5,280 nt of DNA from Actinomycetes bacterium (GTDB taxonomy: Bacteria; Actinomycetota; Acidimicrobiia; Spongiisociales; UBA5794), in NCBI GenBank assembly GCA_023336855.1, contig JAMBLK010000318.1:1-5280 (forward strand), given 5' to 3'. The notes under the pieces were generated by a model. It was given only the letters and a program-made list of their open reading frames with translations, did not search any database and was not told the DNA's origin. Position numbers and translations under genes: made by a program. How positions within the stretch are numbered: the first letter of the stretch is position 1; the number at the start of each line of letters is the position of its first letter. Shown piece by piece: positions 1 to 5,280 of the stretch.

Positions 1-284
1 CGGAGGTACAGGATTGTGTGAAGCCCGACACGGGCGGCGGCGAGCGCCGTGGCCCGGCAGTGGTTCGACTGGACTGCGCCGCAGGTGATCACCGTGTCGG
101 CGCCGGCGTCGAACGCTGCGGCGAGATGGAACTCGAGTTTCCGAATCTTGTTCCCTGAGAGGCCGAAACCGGTGAGGTCATCCCTCTTGACCCAGATGGT
201 CGGGCCGCCCCACGCTGCGGTGAGGCGGTCCACCGGTTCGAGCGGCGTAGGAAGGTGAGCGAGACCGATGCGTGACTGATTCAT
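1..284 (-). CDS. PLP-dependent D-cysteine desulfhydrase / ACC deaminase family protein (N-terminal part, cut by window edge)
   Basis: Reading the minus strand from an ATG at 284-282 gives 94 complete codons plus the first two bases of another, open to the window edge with no stop. The fragment has the family's N-terminal order: a PTPLEP segment (residues 12-17), a VKRDD motif (32-36), then SGNKIRKLEF (43-52), in which K46 is the expected Schiff-base lysine for pyridoxal phosphate, then GAVQSNH (69-75), which binds cofactor and substrate (compare Lys51, Ser78 and Asn79 of ACC deaminase). Family members are cytosolic and break down D-cysteine to pyruvate, sulfide and ammonia, or act on ACC or L-cysteate. 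The C-terminal residues that separate these activities lie outside the window, so the substrate cannot be named. Full-length members have about 320-350 residues. ATG 284 fits the family's N-terminus; an in-frame GTG nine codons upstream (311-309) is less likely. The gene is divergent from the other four and probably independent of them. Confidence 0.92.
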   Translation of the reverse strand, partial: MNQSRIGLAHLPTPLEPVDRLTAAWGGPTIWVKRDDLTGFGLSGNKIRKLEFHLAAAFDAGADTVITCGAVQSNHCRATALAAARVGLHTILYL

Positions 285-375
285 ATCCCCGACGCTATCA
301 CCACACCTCACACGGTGTCGGTCGAGGAAACCATCGGACTCAGATTCTCCGCCATTGGATGTGTAACACTGCGGC
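285..375. promoter_or_regulatory. Divergent intergenic region between the PLP enzyme gene and the four-gene operon
   Basis: This 91-bp gap separates two divergently oriented genes and must hold the promoter of each unless transcripts start inside the genes. Neither gene has a good Shine-Dalgarno sequence here, which suggests leaderless transcripts. A minus-strand promoter candidate is listed separately. On the plus strand only a poor -10-like TAACACT (364-370) lies 5 bp before the ATG at 376, and no -35 element fits it. A short direct repeat CACAC-N2-CACAC (302-313) runs into a small imperfect dyad ACAC-G-GTGT (310-318). This could be an operator, but it is too short to assert. No terminator is seen. 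Confidence 0.5.
292..321 (-). promoter_or_regulatory. Candidate promoter for the PLP enzyme gene, leaderless type
   Basis: On the minus strand, TAGCGT (297-292) matches the actinobacterial -10 consensus TANNNT and ends 7 bp before the ATG at 284. That spacing would put the transcription start at or beside the start codon. An 18-bp spacer upstream lies CCGACA (321-316), matching four of six bases of TTGACA. The coding start also lacks a clear Shine-Dalgarno sequence, apart from a GGGG run placed too close to the ATG. These facts agree with a leaderless mRNA, but such short motifs occur often by chance. Confidence 0.35.
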
Positions 376-1167
376 ATGCCCCATATCACTGTCAACGATC
401 ACGAGTTCTTCTATCGCGAACTGGGGAGCGATCCTGTCGCTCTCTTCATCCACGGGTTTCCGCTCGATTCGACGATGTGGCTCGAGCAGATCCAGATCCT
501 CTCCGATTCCCGACGGTGCATCGCTCCAGATCTGCGCGGCTTCGGCCGGTCGTCCCCGTCCACCCGTTCTGTGCTTTCGATGGAGGACCATGCGGATGAC
601 CTTGTCGCCGTGCTCGACGCTCTGGGCATCGACACGGTGGATCTGGTCGGGCTCTCGATGGGCGGCTACGTCGCTCTCGCTCTCGCGGAACACCATCCGG
701 AACGACTCCGGACGCTGGCGCTCGTCGACACGAAGTCCACAGAGGATTCAGCGGATGCGAAAGCCGGGCGTGATGCTGCGGCCGAGCGGGTTGCCGCCGA
801 GGGTCGGTCCGGACTCGCTGCCGACATGATCGGTGTACTGGTGTCGGATTCGGCGTCGACCTGGACCCGTTCCCGGCTCCGAACCATGATCGAGTCGACA
901 CACGCCGAGTCCATCGTCGCCGCGCTCAAAGGCATGAAGCAGCGGCCCGACCGCACCGCCGTGCTGTCGAATCTATCGATTCCCGTCGCTGTGATCGTCG
1001 GCGAACACGACGTGCTCTCACCGATCGCAGAGGCCAACCACATGGCGGTCGCTGCAGGCGGCGCTCTCACCGTTGTCGCGGGTGTCGGTCACATGTCTCC
1101 GATCGAGGACCCGCCGTCGGTCGCAGAGACGTTGCGAACCCTCTGGTCCGAAGGATCGTCCGACTAG
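376..1167 (+). CDS. Alpha/beta hydrolase fold protein
   Basis: This 263-residue protein has the length and complete catalytic layout of a single-domain alpha/beta hydrolase. The oxyanion-hole motif HGFPLD is at residues 26-31, and a PDLRGFGRS strand-turn follows at 51-59. The nucleophile elbow GLSMGG (92-97) places the catalytic serine at S94. The acid is probably D212 in GEHD (209-212), and the histidine is H239 in GVGHM (236-240). A helical, Ala/Arg-rich cap lies at about 121-190. There is no signal peptide or membrane segment, so it is cytosolic. It resembles the broad group holding 3-oxoadipate enol-lactonases, BioH-like esterases and RutD-like hydrolases; the substrate cannot be read from sequence. 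ATG 376 is the first start after an in-frame TAA at 364-366, which fixes the start, and no Shine-Dalgarno sequence precedes it, so the message may be leaderless. It heads the operon, 32 bp before the permease. Hydrolysis of an ester or lactone linked to the imported or oxidised sugar is a guess from context; aldose dehydrogenases yield lactones. Confidence 0.93.
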   Translation: MPHITVNDHEFFYRELGSDPVALFIHGFPLDSTMWLEQIQILSDSRRCIAPDLRGFGRSSPSTRSVLSMEDHADDLVAVLDALGIDTVDLVGLSMGGYVALALAEHHPERLRTLALVDTKSTEDSADAKAGRDAAAERVAAEGRSGLAADMIGVLVSDSASTWTRSRLRTMIESTHAESIVAALKGMKQRPDRTAVLSNLSIPVAVIVGEHDVLSPIAEANHMAVAAGGALTVVAGVGHMSPIEDPPSVAETLRTLWSEGSSD

Positions 1168-1183
1168 CCTCGGTCCGGGTCGA

Positions 1184-1190
1184 GAGGGAG
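1184..1190 (+). promoter_or_regulatory. Ribosome binding site of the UMF1 permease gene
   Basis: GAGGGAG lies 9 bp before the ATG at 1200 within the 32-bp gap after the hydrolase stop. No alternative start codon occurs in frame between them, so this site supports ATG 1200. Confidence 0.65.
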
Positions 1191-1199
1191 AACCAACGG

Positions 1200-3167
1200 A
1201 TGAGCGATGCGATTGCCGGGTACGGAGCCGTCGACGATCGGGAGTACCGGAGACGAGTCCGGGCATGGACCCTGTACGACTGGGCCAACTCCGCGTTCGC
1301 CACCACGATTCTCGCTGCCATCCTGCCGGTGTACTACAGCCAGGTGGCCGGCCGCACCCTCGGCTCGGCCGCACAGGCAACCGCCTACTGGACGGCGACG
1401 CTCTCGATCTCGCTGGTCGTCGTTGCGATCCTGGCTCCGATCCTCGGAACGATCTCGGACCTCAAACGGGGGAAGAAGAAGCTCCTCGCTCTCTCCATCC
1501 TCGTCGGAGCATTCGGGGTCTCGCTCCTCTTCTTCGTTGGTACGGGCGACTGGCTGATCGCATCTGTCGCGTTCGTCATCGCGAGGCTCGGCTTCGCCGC
1601 GGGCAACGTCTTCTACGACGCTCTGCTGCCCCACGTCGCACGGGACGAGGACATCGATCGTGTCTCGACCATGGGGTACGCGGTCGGATACCTCGGGGGA
1701 GGGTTGCTCCTCGCCATCAACATCGTGATGATCTTCACGATCGGCGACTCGCTCGGGACGCGACTCTCGTTCCTGACCGTCGCGATTTGGTGGATCATCT
1801 TCTCGATTCCGATCATGCGACGGGTCCCCGAGCCACCCGCCGCAGTGTCGACCGAGTCCGGCAGCTTGCTCTCGATCACGTTCTCACGGCTCGGAGACAC
1901 GTTCAGCCACCTGCGCAGCTACAGAGAGCTCCTCAGGTTCCTCATCGCGTACCTGATCTACAACGACGGCATCGGCACGATCATCACCGTCGCGGTCATC
2001 TACGGGGCAGAACTGGGCTTCGGATCGATCGAGCTGATCGCCGCGATTCTGCTCGTACAGTTCGTCGGGATCCCGTTCTCGATCGTGTTCGGGAAGATCC
2101 CATCCAAGGAGGAGTCGAAGCGGGCGTTCTTCCTCGCGTTCGTCGTGTGGAATCTCATCATGCTTCCAGTCGTCGGGATCGGGAGCCAGTTCGTTGTTGG
2201 TGAGGACATCACCGGGACCAGGCCGCCGGCGTATGAAGACACCGCAGGCGCGGTCGGTGAGGGCGACTACGCCGTTGACTCATCAGCCGTTGCGCTCGGA
2301 GGTGTATGGGATGACGACGGTGAGTATGCCGTCACCCACGATGCCGGCGCGACCTACTCGCTGGCGTACAACGGCACGACGGTGCGGGTGCACTTCAGCG
2401 AGGGGCCGGACCGGGGGAACTGGGCCGTGCTCATCGACGGATCGGCCGTGATTGAGGATGACGAGCCGGTGATCATCGAGGGCTACAACTCGGCGATTCA
2501 CGACGGTGTGGACATCGACATCGCAGCCACGGAAGCCGGGGAGCATCTTCTCGAGATCGTCAACACCGGCGAAGCGGACGAAGCCTCGTCCGGCACGGCC
2601 ATGGTCATCGGCGAGGCCACCGTGATGCAGCCGCCGCGAACGAGTGACCTTCTCGCGATCCTGGGATTGTTGTTCGTGGTTGAAGCGATCGGACTCGCCG
2701 TTGCGATCGTCGTTGGACGTCCCCTTTTCTCGGGACTCGCCGACACGATGACGACGAAGCGAACGATCATCCTCGCTCTGATCGTGTATTCGGCGATCGC
2801 CGTCTGGGGCTTCTTCCTCGACAGCGTCGTCGAATTCTGGTTCCTCGCGTTCATGGTCGCCGTGGTCCAGGGAGGCTCGCAGGCGCTGAGTCGAAGCCTG
2901 TATGCGTCGATGTCGCCGAAGGCGCTCTCCGGTGAGTTCTTCGGGTTCTTCTCCGTCATGTCCAAGTTCTCGGCGATCGTCGGGCCGTTGCTCTTCGTTG
3001 CTGCCGTTACGGTATTCGGATCGTCGAGACCGGCGATTCTCGGTTTGATCGTGTTCTTCCTGGTCGGTATCTATCTCCTGACCCGCGTCGACGAGACCGA
3101 AGGTCGCCGCGTGGCCCGCCGGGCCGACGATGACGCAGCGGCCGCAGGCATAGTCGAATCGGGCTGA
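1200..3167 (+). CDS. UMF1/Atg22-like MFS permease with an inserted extracytoplasmic beta domain
   Basis: The 655-residue protein begins with the UMF1/Atg22-like hallmark WTLYDWANSAFATT (23-36). It carries the MFS motif A between helices 2 and 3, G83-x3-D87-x3-G91-K-K-K. Later family marks are YNDG (254-257), QGGSQALSRSLYA (557-569) and GEFFGFFSVMSKFS (578-591). Estimated helices: 30-48, 61-83, 95-114, 117-136, 157-180, 187-206, 243-268, 276-298, 308-330, 482-506, 521-541, 545-562, 588-606 and 609-628. That makes 14 rather than 12. The extra pair flanks an acidic soluble domain (about 333-480) described separately. Basic loops at 299-308 and 507-521 indicate inside, so the domain faces outside. 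The typical bacterial length is about 400-480 residues. Fungal Atg22 exports amino acids from the vacuole; most bacterial substrates are unknown. It sits in a probable operon with a sugar dehydrogenase and sugar kinase, so a sugar or glycoside substrate is plausible but unproven. The C-terminus is a short charged tail. No frameshift is seen: the reading frame is open throughout and both halves carry family motifs. Confidence 0.93.
   Translation: MSDAIAGYGAVDDREYRRRVRAWTLYDWANSAFATTILAAILPVYYSQVAGRTLGSAAQATAYWTATLSISLVVVAILAPILGTISDLKRGKKKLLALSILVGAFGVSLLFFVGTGDWLIASVAFVIARLGFAAGNVFYDALLPHVARDEDIDRVSTMGYAVGYLGGGLLLAINIVMIFTIGDSLGTRLSFLTVAIWWIIFSIPIMRRVPEPPAAVSTESGSLLSITFSRLGDTFSHLRSYRELLRFLIAYLIYNDGIGTIITVAVIYGAELGFGSIELIAAILLVQFVGIPFSIVFGKIPSKEESKRAFFLAFVVWNLIMLPVVGIGSQFVVGEDITGTRPPAYEDTAGAVGEGDYAVDSSAVALGGVWDDDGEYAVTHDAGATYSLAYNGTTVRVHFSEGPDRGNWAVLIDGSAVIEDDEPVIIEGYNSAIHDGVDIDIAATEAGEHLLEIVNTGEADEASSGTAMVIGEATVMQPPRTSDLLAILGLLFVVEAIGLAVAIVVGRPLFSGLADTMTTKRTIILALIVYSAIAVWGFFLDSVVEFWFLAFMVAVVQGGSQALSRSLYASMSPKALSGEFFGFFSVMSKFSAIVGPLLFVAAVTVFGSSRPAILGLIVFFLVGIYLLTRVDETEGRRVARRADDDAAAAGIVESG
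2196..2639 (+). other. Inserted carbohydrate-binding-like beta-sandwich domain within the permease
   Basis: This stretch encodes permease residues about 333-480, between two extra membrane helices. It is predicted to be soluble and beta-rich, holds about 30 Asp/Glu, only four Arg, no Lys and no Cys, and so is very acidic, as suits an extracytoplasmic module. The order of short motifs resembles galactose-binding-like modules of secreted glycosidases: an aromatic start W370 with acidic residues, a strand NGTTVRVHFS (391-400), the turn WAVLIDG (408-414), a GEHLLEIVNTG strand (447-457), then SSGT (463-466) and a closing hydrophobic strand. Such modules bind sugars or mediate contacts. The resemblance is by eye; no profile search was possible. 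Codon use shows no clear break from the rest of the gene, so any insertion is old or came from a similar genome. Confidence 0.65.
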
Positions 3168-3168
3168 G

Positions 3169-4398
3169 GTGCGACGACTCATCACGGGTGCAGCGGCTGC
3201 CGCTCTGATCGCCGCTGCGTGTACGACCGGATCAACACCTTCGACGGTTCCGGACACAACACCAACGACCACGTCGGCCGTTGCGGCCACAGCACCGGAG
3301 GAACCAGCGACCACGACGACGCTTGGTCCGGAAGAGACACCACCGACGACGCTGCCGACCGACGACACGATCCTCCGCCTCGAGCCGGTGGCGGAGGGCT
3401 TTGAGCAGCCGGTGTTCTACATCACGATGGGTGGGGACGGGTTCGTTGTCGATCAGCCCGGTGTCATCTGGATCGTTACGGACGGCAACGATCCCACCGT
3501 GTTCCTCGACATCCGAAAGCGGGTGAAGTTCAAAGGGGAGCAAGGGTTGCTGGGGCTCGCGTTCCATCCCGATCATCCTGATCGGCTTTATGTCAACTAC
3601 ACGGCGAAGAACAACGCGACGGTCGTGTCGGAGTTCACTATCGAAGACGACGTACCCTCGGCGGATCCGGACTCCGAGCGCGTGATCCTCGAATTGCGGC
3701 AACCGGCCAAGAACCACAACGGTGGCATGATCGCGTTCGGTCCGACCGGCGACCTCTGGATCGGGATGGGTGACGGAGGCGCGTCCAACGACAAGTACGG
3801 GAACGGGCAGAACGAGAGCACGCTGCTCGGTTCGATGCTTCGAATCGTGGTTGGGCCCGAGATCGAGACGTACGACATCACACGGAGCCATGCCTTCGAT
3901 TCGCCCGAGATCTGGGCGATCGGACTGCGGAACCCGTGGAGGTTCTCGTTCGATGGCGAGATCCTCTGGATAGCAGATGTCGGCCAGGGCGACGTCGAAG
4001 AGATCAACCGGGCGTCGATGGAGGACGTGGGACTCAACTTCGGATGGCCCCTCTACGAGGGCACGGATTGCTTCGCGGGGCCGTGCGACGGAGTCGACGT
4101 CTCTGGGCAGGTCCTCAGTGTCCCCGTGCACGAGTACCGGCACGACGAAGGGTGTTCCGTCACCGGTGGATACGTTTACCGGGGGAGCGCCATTCCACAG
4201 CTCGACGGCCACTACTTCTTCTCGGATTGGTGCACAGGGTTCATCCGATCGATCGCTCCCGACGGATCCCTTCACGATTGGACCGATGGAACAGGAACCG
4301 TCGCCGGCGTGTCCTCGTTCGGACGGGACGACGACGGTGAGATCTACGTCGTCTCCGCCGGCGGTACCGTCTACCGAATCGTTGAGGAGCACGAATGA
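3169..4398 (+). CDS. PQQ-dependent glucose/sorbosone dehydrogenase family lipoprotein (aldose sugar dehydrogenase-like)
   Basis: A 409-residue exported beta-propeller protein. The N-terminus has MRR, a hydrophobic Ala-rich core (7-17) and a lipobox-like AAAC with C18 as the likely lipidated cysteine. Residues 19-66 form a Thr/Pro-rich linker, then the six-bladed propeller runs to the end. Family motifs are GEQGLLGLAFHPD (123-135), NHNGG (182-186) with H183 matching the catalytic base of soluble glucose dehydrogenase, GDGG (201-204), LLGSMLRI (219-226), and GLRNPWRFSFD (252-262) whose R254-N255 match PQQ-contacting residues. ADVGQGDVEEIN follows at 269-280. The family oxidises aldose sugars to lactones using PQQ and calcium. 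C301/C306 and C329/C355 could form disulfides. GTG 3169 is the only start codon after an in-frame TAG at 3151, and it lies 1 bp after the permease stop with no spaced Shine-Dalgarno sequence, so translation is probably coupled. No PQQ synthesis gene is in view. A non-enzymatic propeller of the same family cannot be excluded. Confidence 0.9.
   Translation: MRRLITGAAAAALIAAACTTGSTPSTVPDTTPTTTSAVAATAPEEPATTTTLGPEETPPTTLPTDDTILRLEPVAEGFEQPVFYITMGGDGFVVDQPGVIWIVTDGNDPTVFLDIRKRVKFKGEQGLLGLAFHPDHPDRLYVNYTAKNNATVVSEFTIEDDVPSADPDSERVILELRQPAKNHNGGMIAFGPTGDLWIGMGDGGASNDKYGNGQNESTLLGSMLRIVVGPEIETYDITRSHAFDSPEIWAIGLRNPWRFSFDGEILWIADVGQGDVEEINRASMEDVGLNFGWPLYEGTDCFAGPCDGVDVSGQVLSVPVHEYRHDEGCSVTGGYVYRGSAIPQLDGHYFFSDWCTGFIRSIAPDGSLHDWTDGTGTVAGVSSFGRDDDGEIYVVSAGGTVYRIVEEHE
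4384..4389 (+). promoter_or_regulatory. Ribosome binding site of the ribokinase-type gene
   Basis: GAGGAG lies 5 bp before ATG 4395, inside the last codons of the dehydrogenase gene. It supports this start and independent ribosome recruitment in addition to the 4-bp ATGA stop-start overlap. Confidence 0.7.
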
Positions 4399-5276
4399 TC
4401 GTCGTCGTGGGATCCGTGAATCAAGATCTGGTCGCTCGCGTCGAGCACCACCCGGTTCCGGGCGAGACGGTTCTTGGGTCCGGCCACGAGACGATGCCCG
4501 GCGGCAAGGGTGCGAACCAAGCCGTCGCTGCAGCGCGCCTTGGAAGCGACGTTGTCTTCGTGGGGCGTATCGGCGCCGATGAAGCCGGCCGGGACCTCGT
4601 CGGGGAATTCGAACGCGAAGGAGTCGACGTTGGACACCTCACGGTGGATCCCGTCGCTCCGAGTGGTCTCGCCATCATCACCGTCGACGACGCGGCGGAG
4701 AACGCGATCGTGGTCAGTCCGGGGGCGAACGGCAACGTCTCCCCGTCCGATGTTGAAGGAGCATCGGCGGCTCTCATGGCGGCGACGGTGACCCTCCTTC
4801 AACTCGAGATTCCGATGGACGCTGTACTCGCGGCGGCCGGCGCATCGGAAGGCATCGTCATTCTCAATGCGGCGCCGGCAATGCACCTGCCCATCGCTCT
4901 TCTCAAGTCGATCGACGTGCTCATTGTGAACCGTGGCGAGCTCGCGACACTGACCGGTTCGGGCGATCCACTCTCGGCGAGGAGCCTCCCTGTACCTGTG
5001 ACCATCGTGACGCTCGGAGGCGAAGGTGCTCGCATCATCCGGGCCGATACCCGCGAGTCCGTCGCCGCCATCGATGTGACCCCGGTCGACACCACCGGGG
5101 CAGGGGACACCTTCTGTGGGGCTCTCGCCGCGGGCCTCGATGACGGACTCAGTCTCGAGTCCTCGGTGCAGAGAGCCGTCATCGCCGGATCTCTGGCGGT
5201 GACAGCTATCGGAGCCAGGAGCGGTATGCCAACCCTCCCGGAGCTCGAAGGTGCTCTGCGGACCGTGGGCTTGTAG
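4395..5276 (+). CDS. rbsK: Ribokinase-type PfkB family sugar kinase
   Basis: The 293-residue cytosolic protein matches ribokinase (usually about 300-310) from end to end. The N-terminal GSVNQD (6-11) corresponds to the sugar-binding GSxNxD of E. coli RbsK. PfkB signature 1 appears as GGKGANQAVAAARLG (36-50), and LLQLEIP (134-140) carries E138, which matches the ribose-contacting glutamate. NRGE (179-182) is the N-x-x-E metal and phosphate motif. Signature 2, DTTGAGDTF (232-240), provides the anion hole and the catalytic base D238. The ending IGARSGMP (272-279) fits the monovalent-cation site of ribokinases. The expected reaction is ATP-dependent phosphorylation of D-ribose at O5, feeding the pentose phosphate pathway. 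A different pentose or nucleoside is possible because no ribose transporter, mutarotase or nucleosidase is beside it. The start overlaps the dehydrogenase stop by 4 bp (ATGA). Only four bases follow the stop, so the operon's end cannot be judged. Confidence 0.93.
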   Translation: MIVVVGSVNQDLVARVEHHPVPGETVLGSGHETMPGGKGANQAVAAARLGSDVVFVGRIGADEAGRDLVGEFEREGVDVGHLTVDPVAPSGLAIITVDDAAENAIVVSPGANGNVSPSDVEGASAALMAATVTLLQLEIPMDAVLAAAGASEGIVILNAAPAMHLPIALLKSIDVLIVNRGELATLTGSGDPLSARSLPVPVTIVTLGGEGARIIRADTRESVAAIDVTPVDTTGAGDTFCGALAAGLDDGLSLESSVQRAVIAGSLAVTAIGARSGMPTLPELEGALRTVGL

Positions 5277-5280
5277 AGCA

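Larger units (their letters stand above)
376..5276 (+). other. Predicted four-gene transcription unit: hydrolase, permease, sugar dehydrogenase, sugar kinase
   Basis: Four codirectional genes are separated by 32 bp, 1 bp and a 4-bp overlap, with no room for internal terminators or conventional promoters after the first gap. The last two junctions are of the translational-coupling type. The products would sit in the cytosol, the membrane, the outer membrane face (as a lipid-anchored protein) and the cytosol. This layout suits capture, oxidation or import of a carbohydrate followed by phosphorylation. No transcription regulator is present in the window. The unit may continue past the window edge. 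Confidence 0.75.

Noticed and set aside
49..258. Plus-strand 69-codon open frame opposite the PLP enzyme fragment
   Set aside because: It is antisense to a frame with clear D-cysteine desulfhydrase family motifs and its own translation resembles nothing recognisable.
1073..2203. Long plus-strand frame of 376 codons overlapping the hydrolase end and the permease
   Set aside because: Very Arg-rich and low-complexity, typical of an out-of-frame reading of GC-rich coding DNA; the overlapping permease frame has clear family motifs and helices.
1200..3167. Frequent GATC and CGATCG words, especially in the permease
   Set aside because: Explained by preferred Ile codon ATC following codons that end in G, and by TCG/CGA use; no regular spacing or clustering suggesting an origin or regulatory array.
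3235..3366. Repetitive ACCACGACGAC-like DNA at the start of the lipoprotein gene, considered as a tandem repeat
   Set aside because: It is an irregular run of Thr, Pro and Asp codons encoding the flexible linker after the lipidation site, with no fixed repeat unit.
2283..3368. Minus-strand 361-codon frame across the permease C-terminal half and the lipoprotein start
   Set aside because: Shadow of GC-rich codon bias; the translation is rich in charged residues and Ser/Val/Gly runs with no domain, while the plus strand carries well-supported genes.
3232..4392. Minus-strand 386-codon frame opposite the sugar dehydrogenase
   Set aside because: Arg/Asp/Val-rich mirror frame without recognisable motifs, fully antisense to a convincing beta-propeller gene.
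5257..5280. Possible terminator after the ribokinase-type gene
   Set aside because: Only four bases follow the stop codon, and no hairpin with a T-run is visible.

Overview
The window is GC-rich, densely coding DNA, most likely from a high-GC actinomycetote. This is an inference from base composition, short intergenic gaps, a GTG start, two 5' ends without Shine-Dalgarno sequences, and a Thr/Pro-rich linker on a lipoprotein, a style common in Acidimicrobiia-like lineages. No 16S or other marker gene is present, so the taxonomy is tentative.

Layout. Positions 1-284 (minus strand) hold the N-terminal third of a PLP-dependent enzyme of the D-cysteine desulfhydrase / ACC deaminase family, cut by the window edge. 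A 91-bp divergent intergenic region (285-375) follows. Four plus-strand genes then fill the rest: an alpha/beta hydrolase (376-1167), an unusually long UMF1/Atg22-like MFS permease (1200-3167), a secreted lipoprotein of the PQQ-dependent glucose/sorbosone dehydrogenase family (3169-4398), and a ribokinase-type PfkB sugar kinase (4395-5276). The gaps are 32 bp, 1 bp and a 4-bp ATGA overlap, so they probably form one transcription unit with translational coupling. No gene-free stretch exceeds 300 bases. No tRNA, rRNA, CRISPR, mobile element or convincing terminator was seen.

The most unusual item is the permease. Bacterial UMF1 proteins usually have about 400-480 residues and 12 helices. This one has 655 residues and about 14 predicted helices. 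The extra material is a helix, a roughly 145-residue acidic, lysine-free beta-rich domain (residues about 333-480), and a second helix, inserted where the cytoplasmic loop between helices 8 and 9 should be. Topology places the soluble domain outside the cell. Its sequence pattern resembles galactose-binding-like / carbohydrate-binding beta-sandwich modules. Together with a surface sugar dehydrogenase, a sugar kinase and a hydrolase, this suggests, but does not prove, a small carbohydrate or glycoside recognition, uptake and processing operon.
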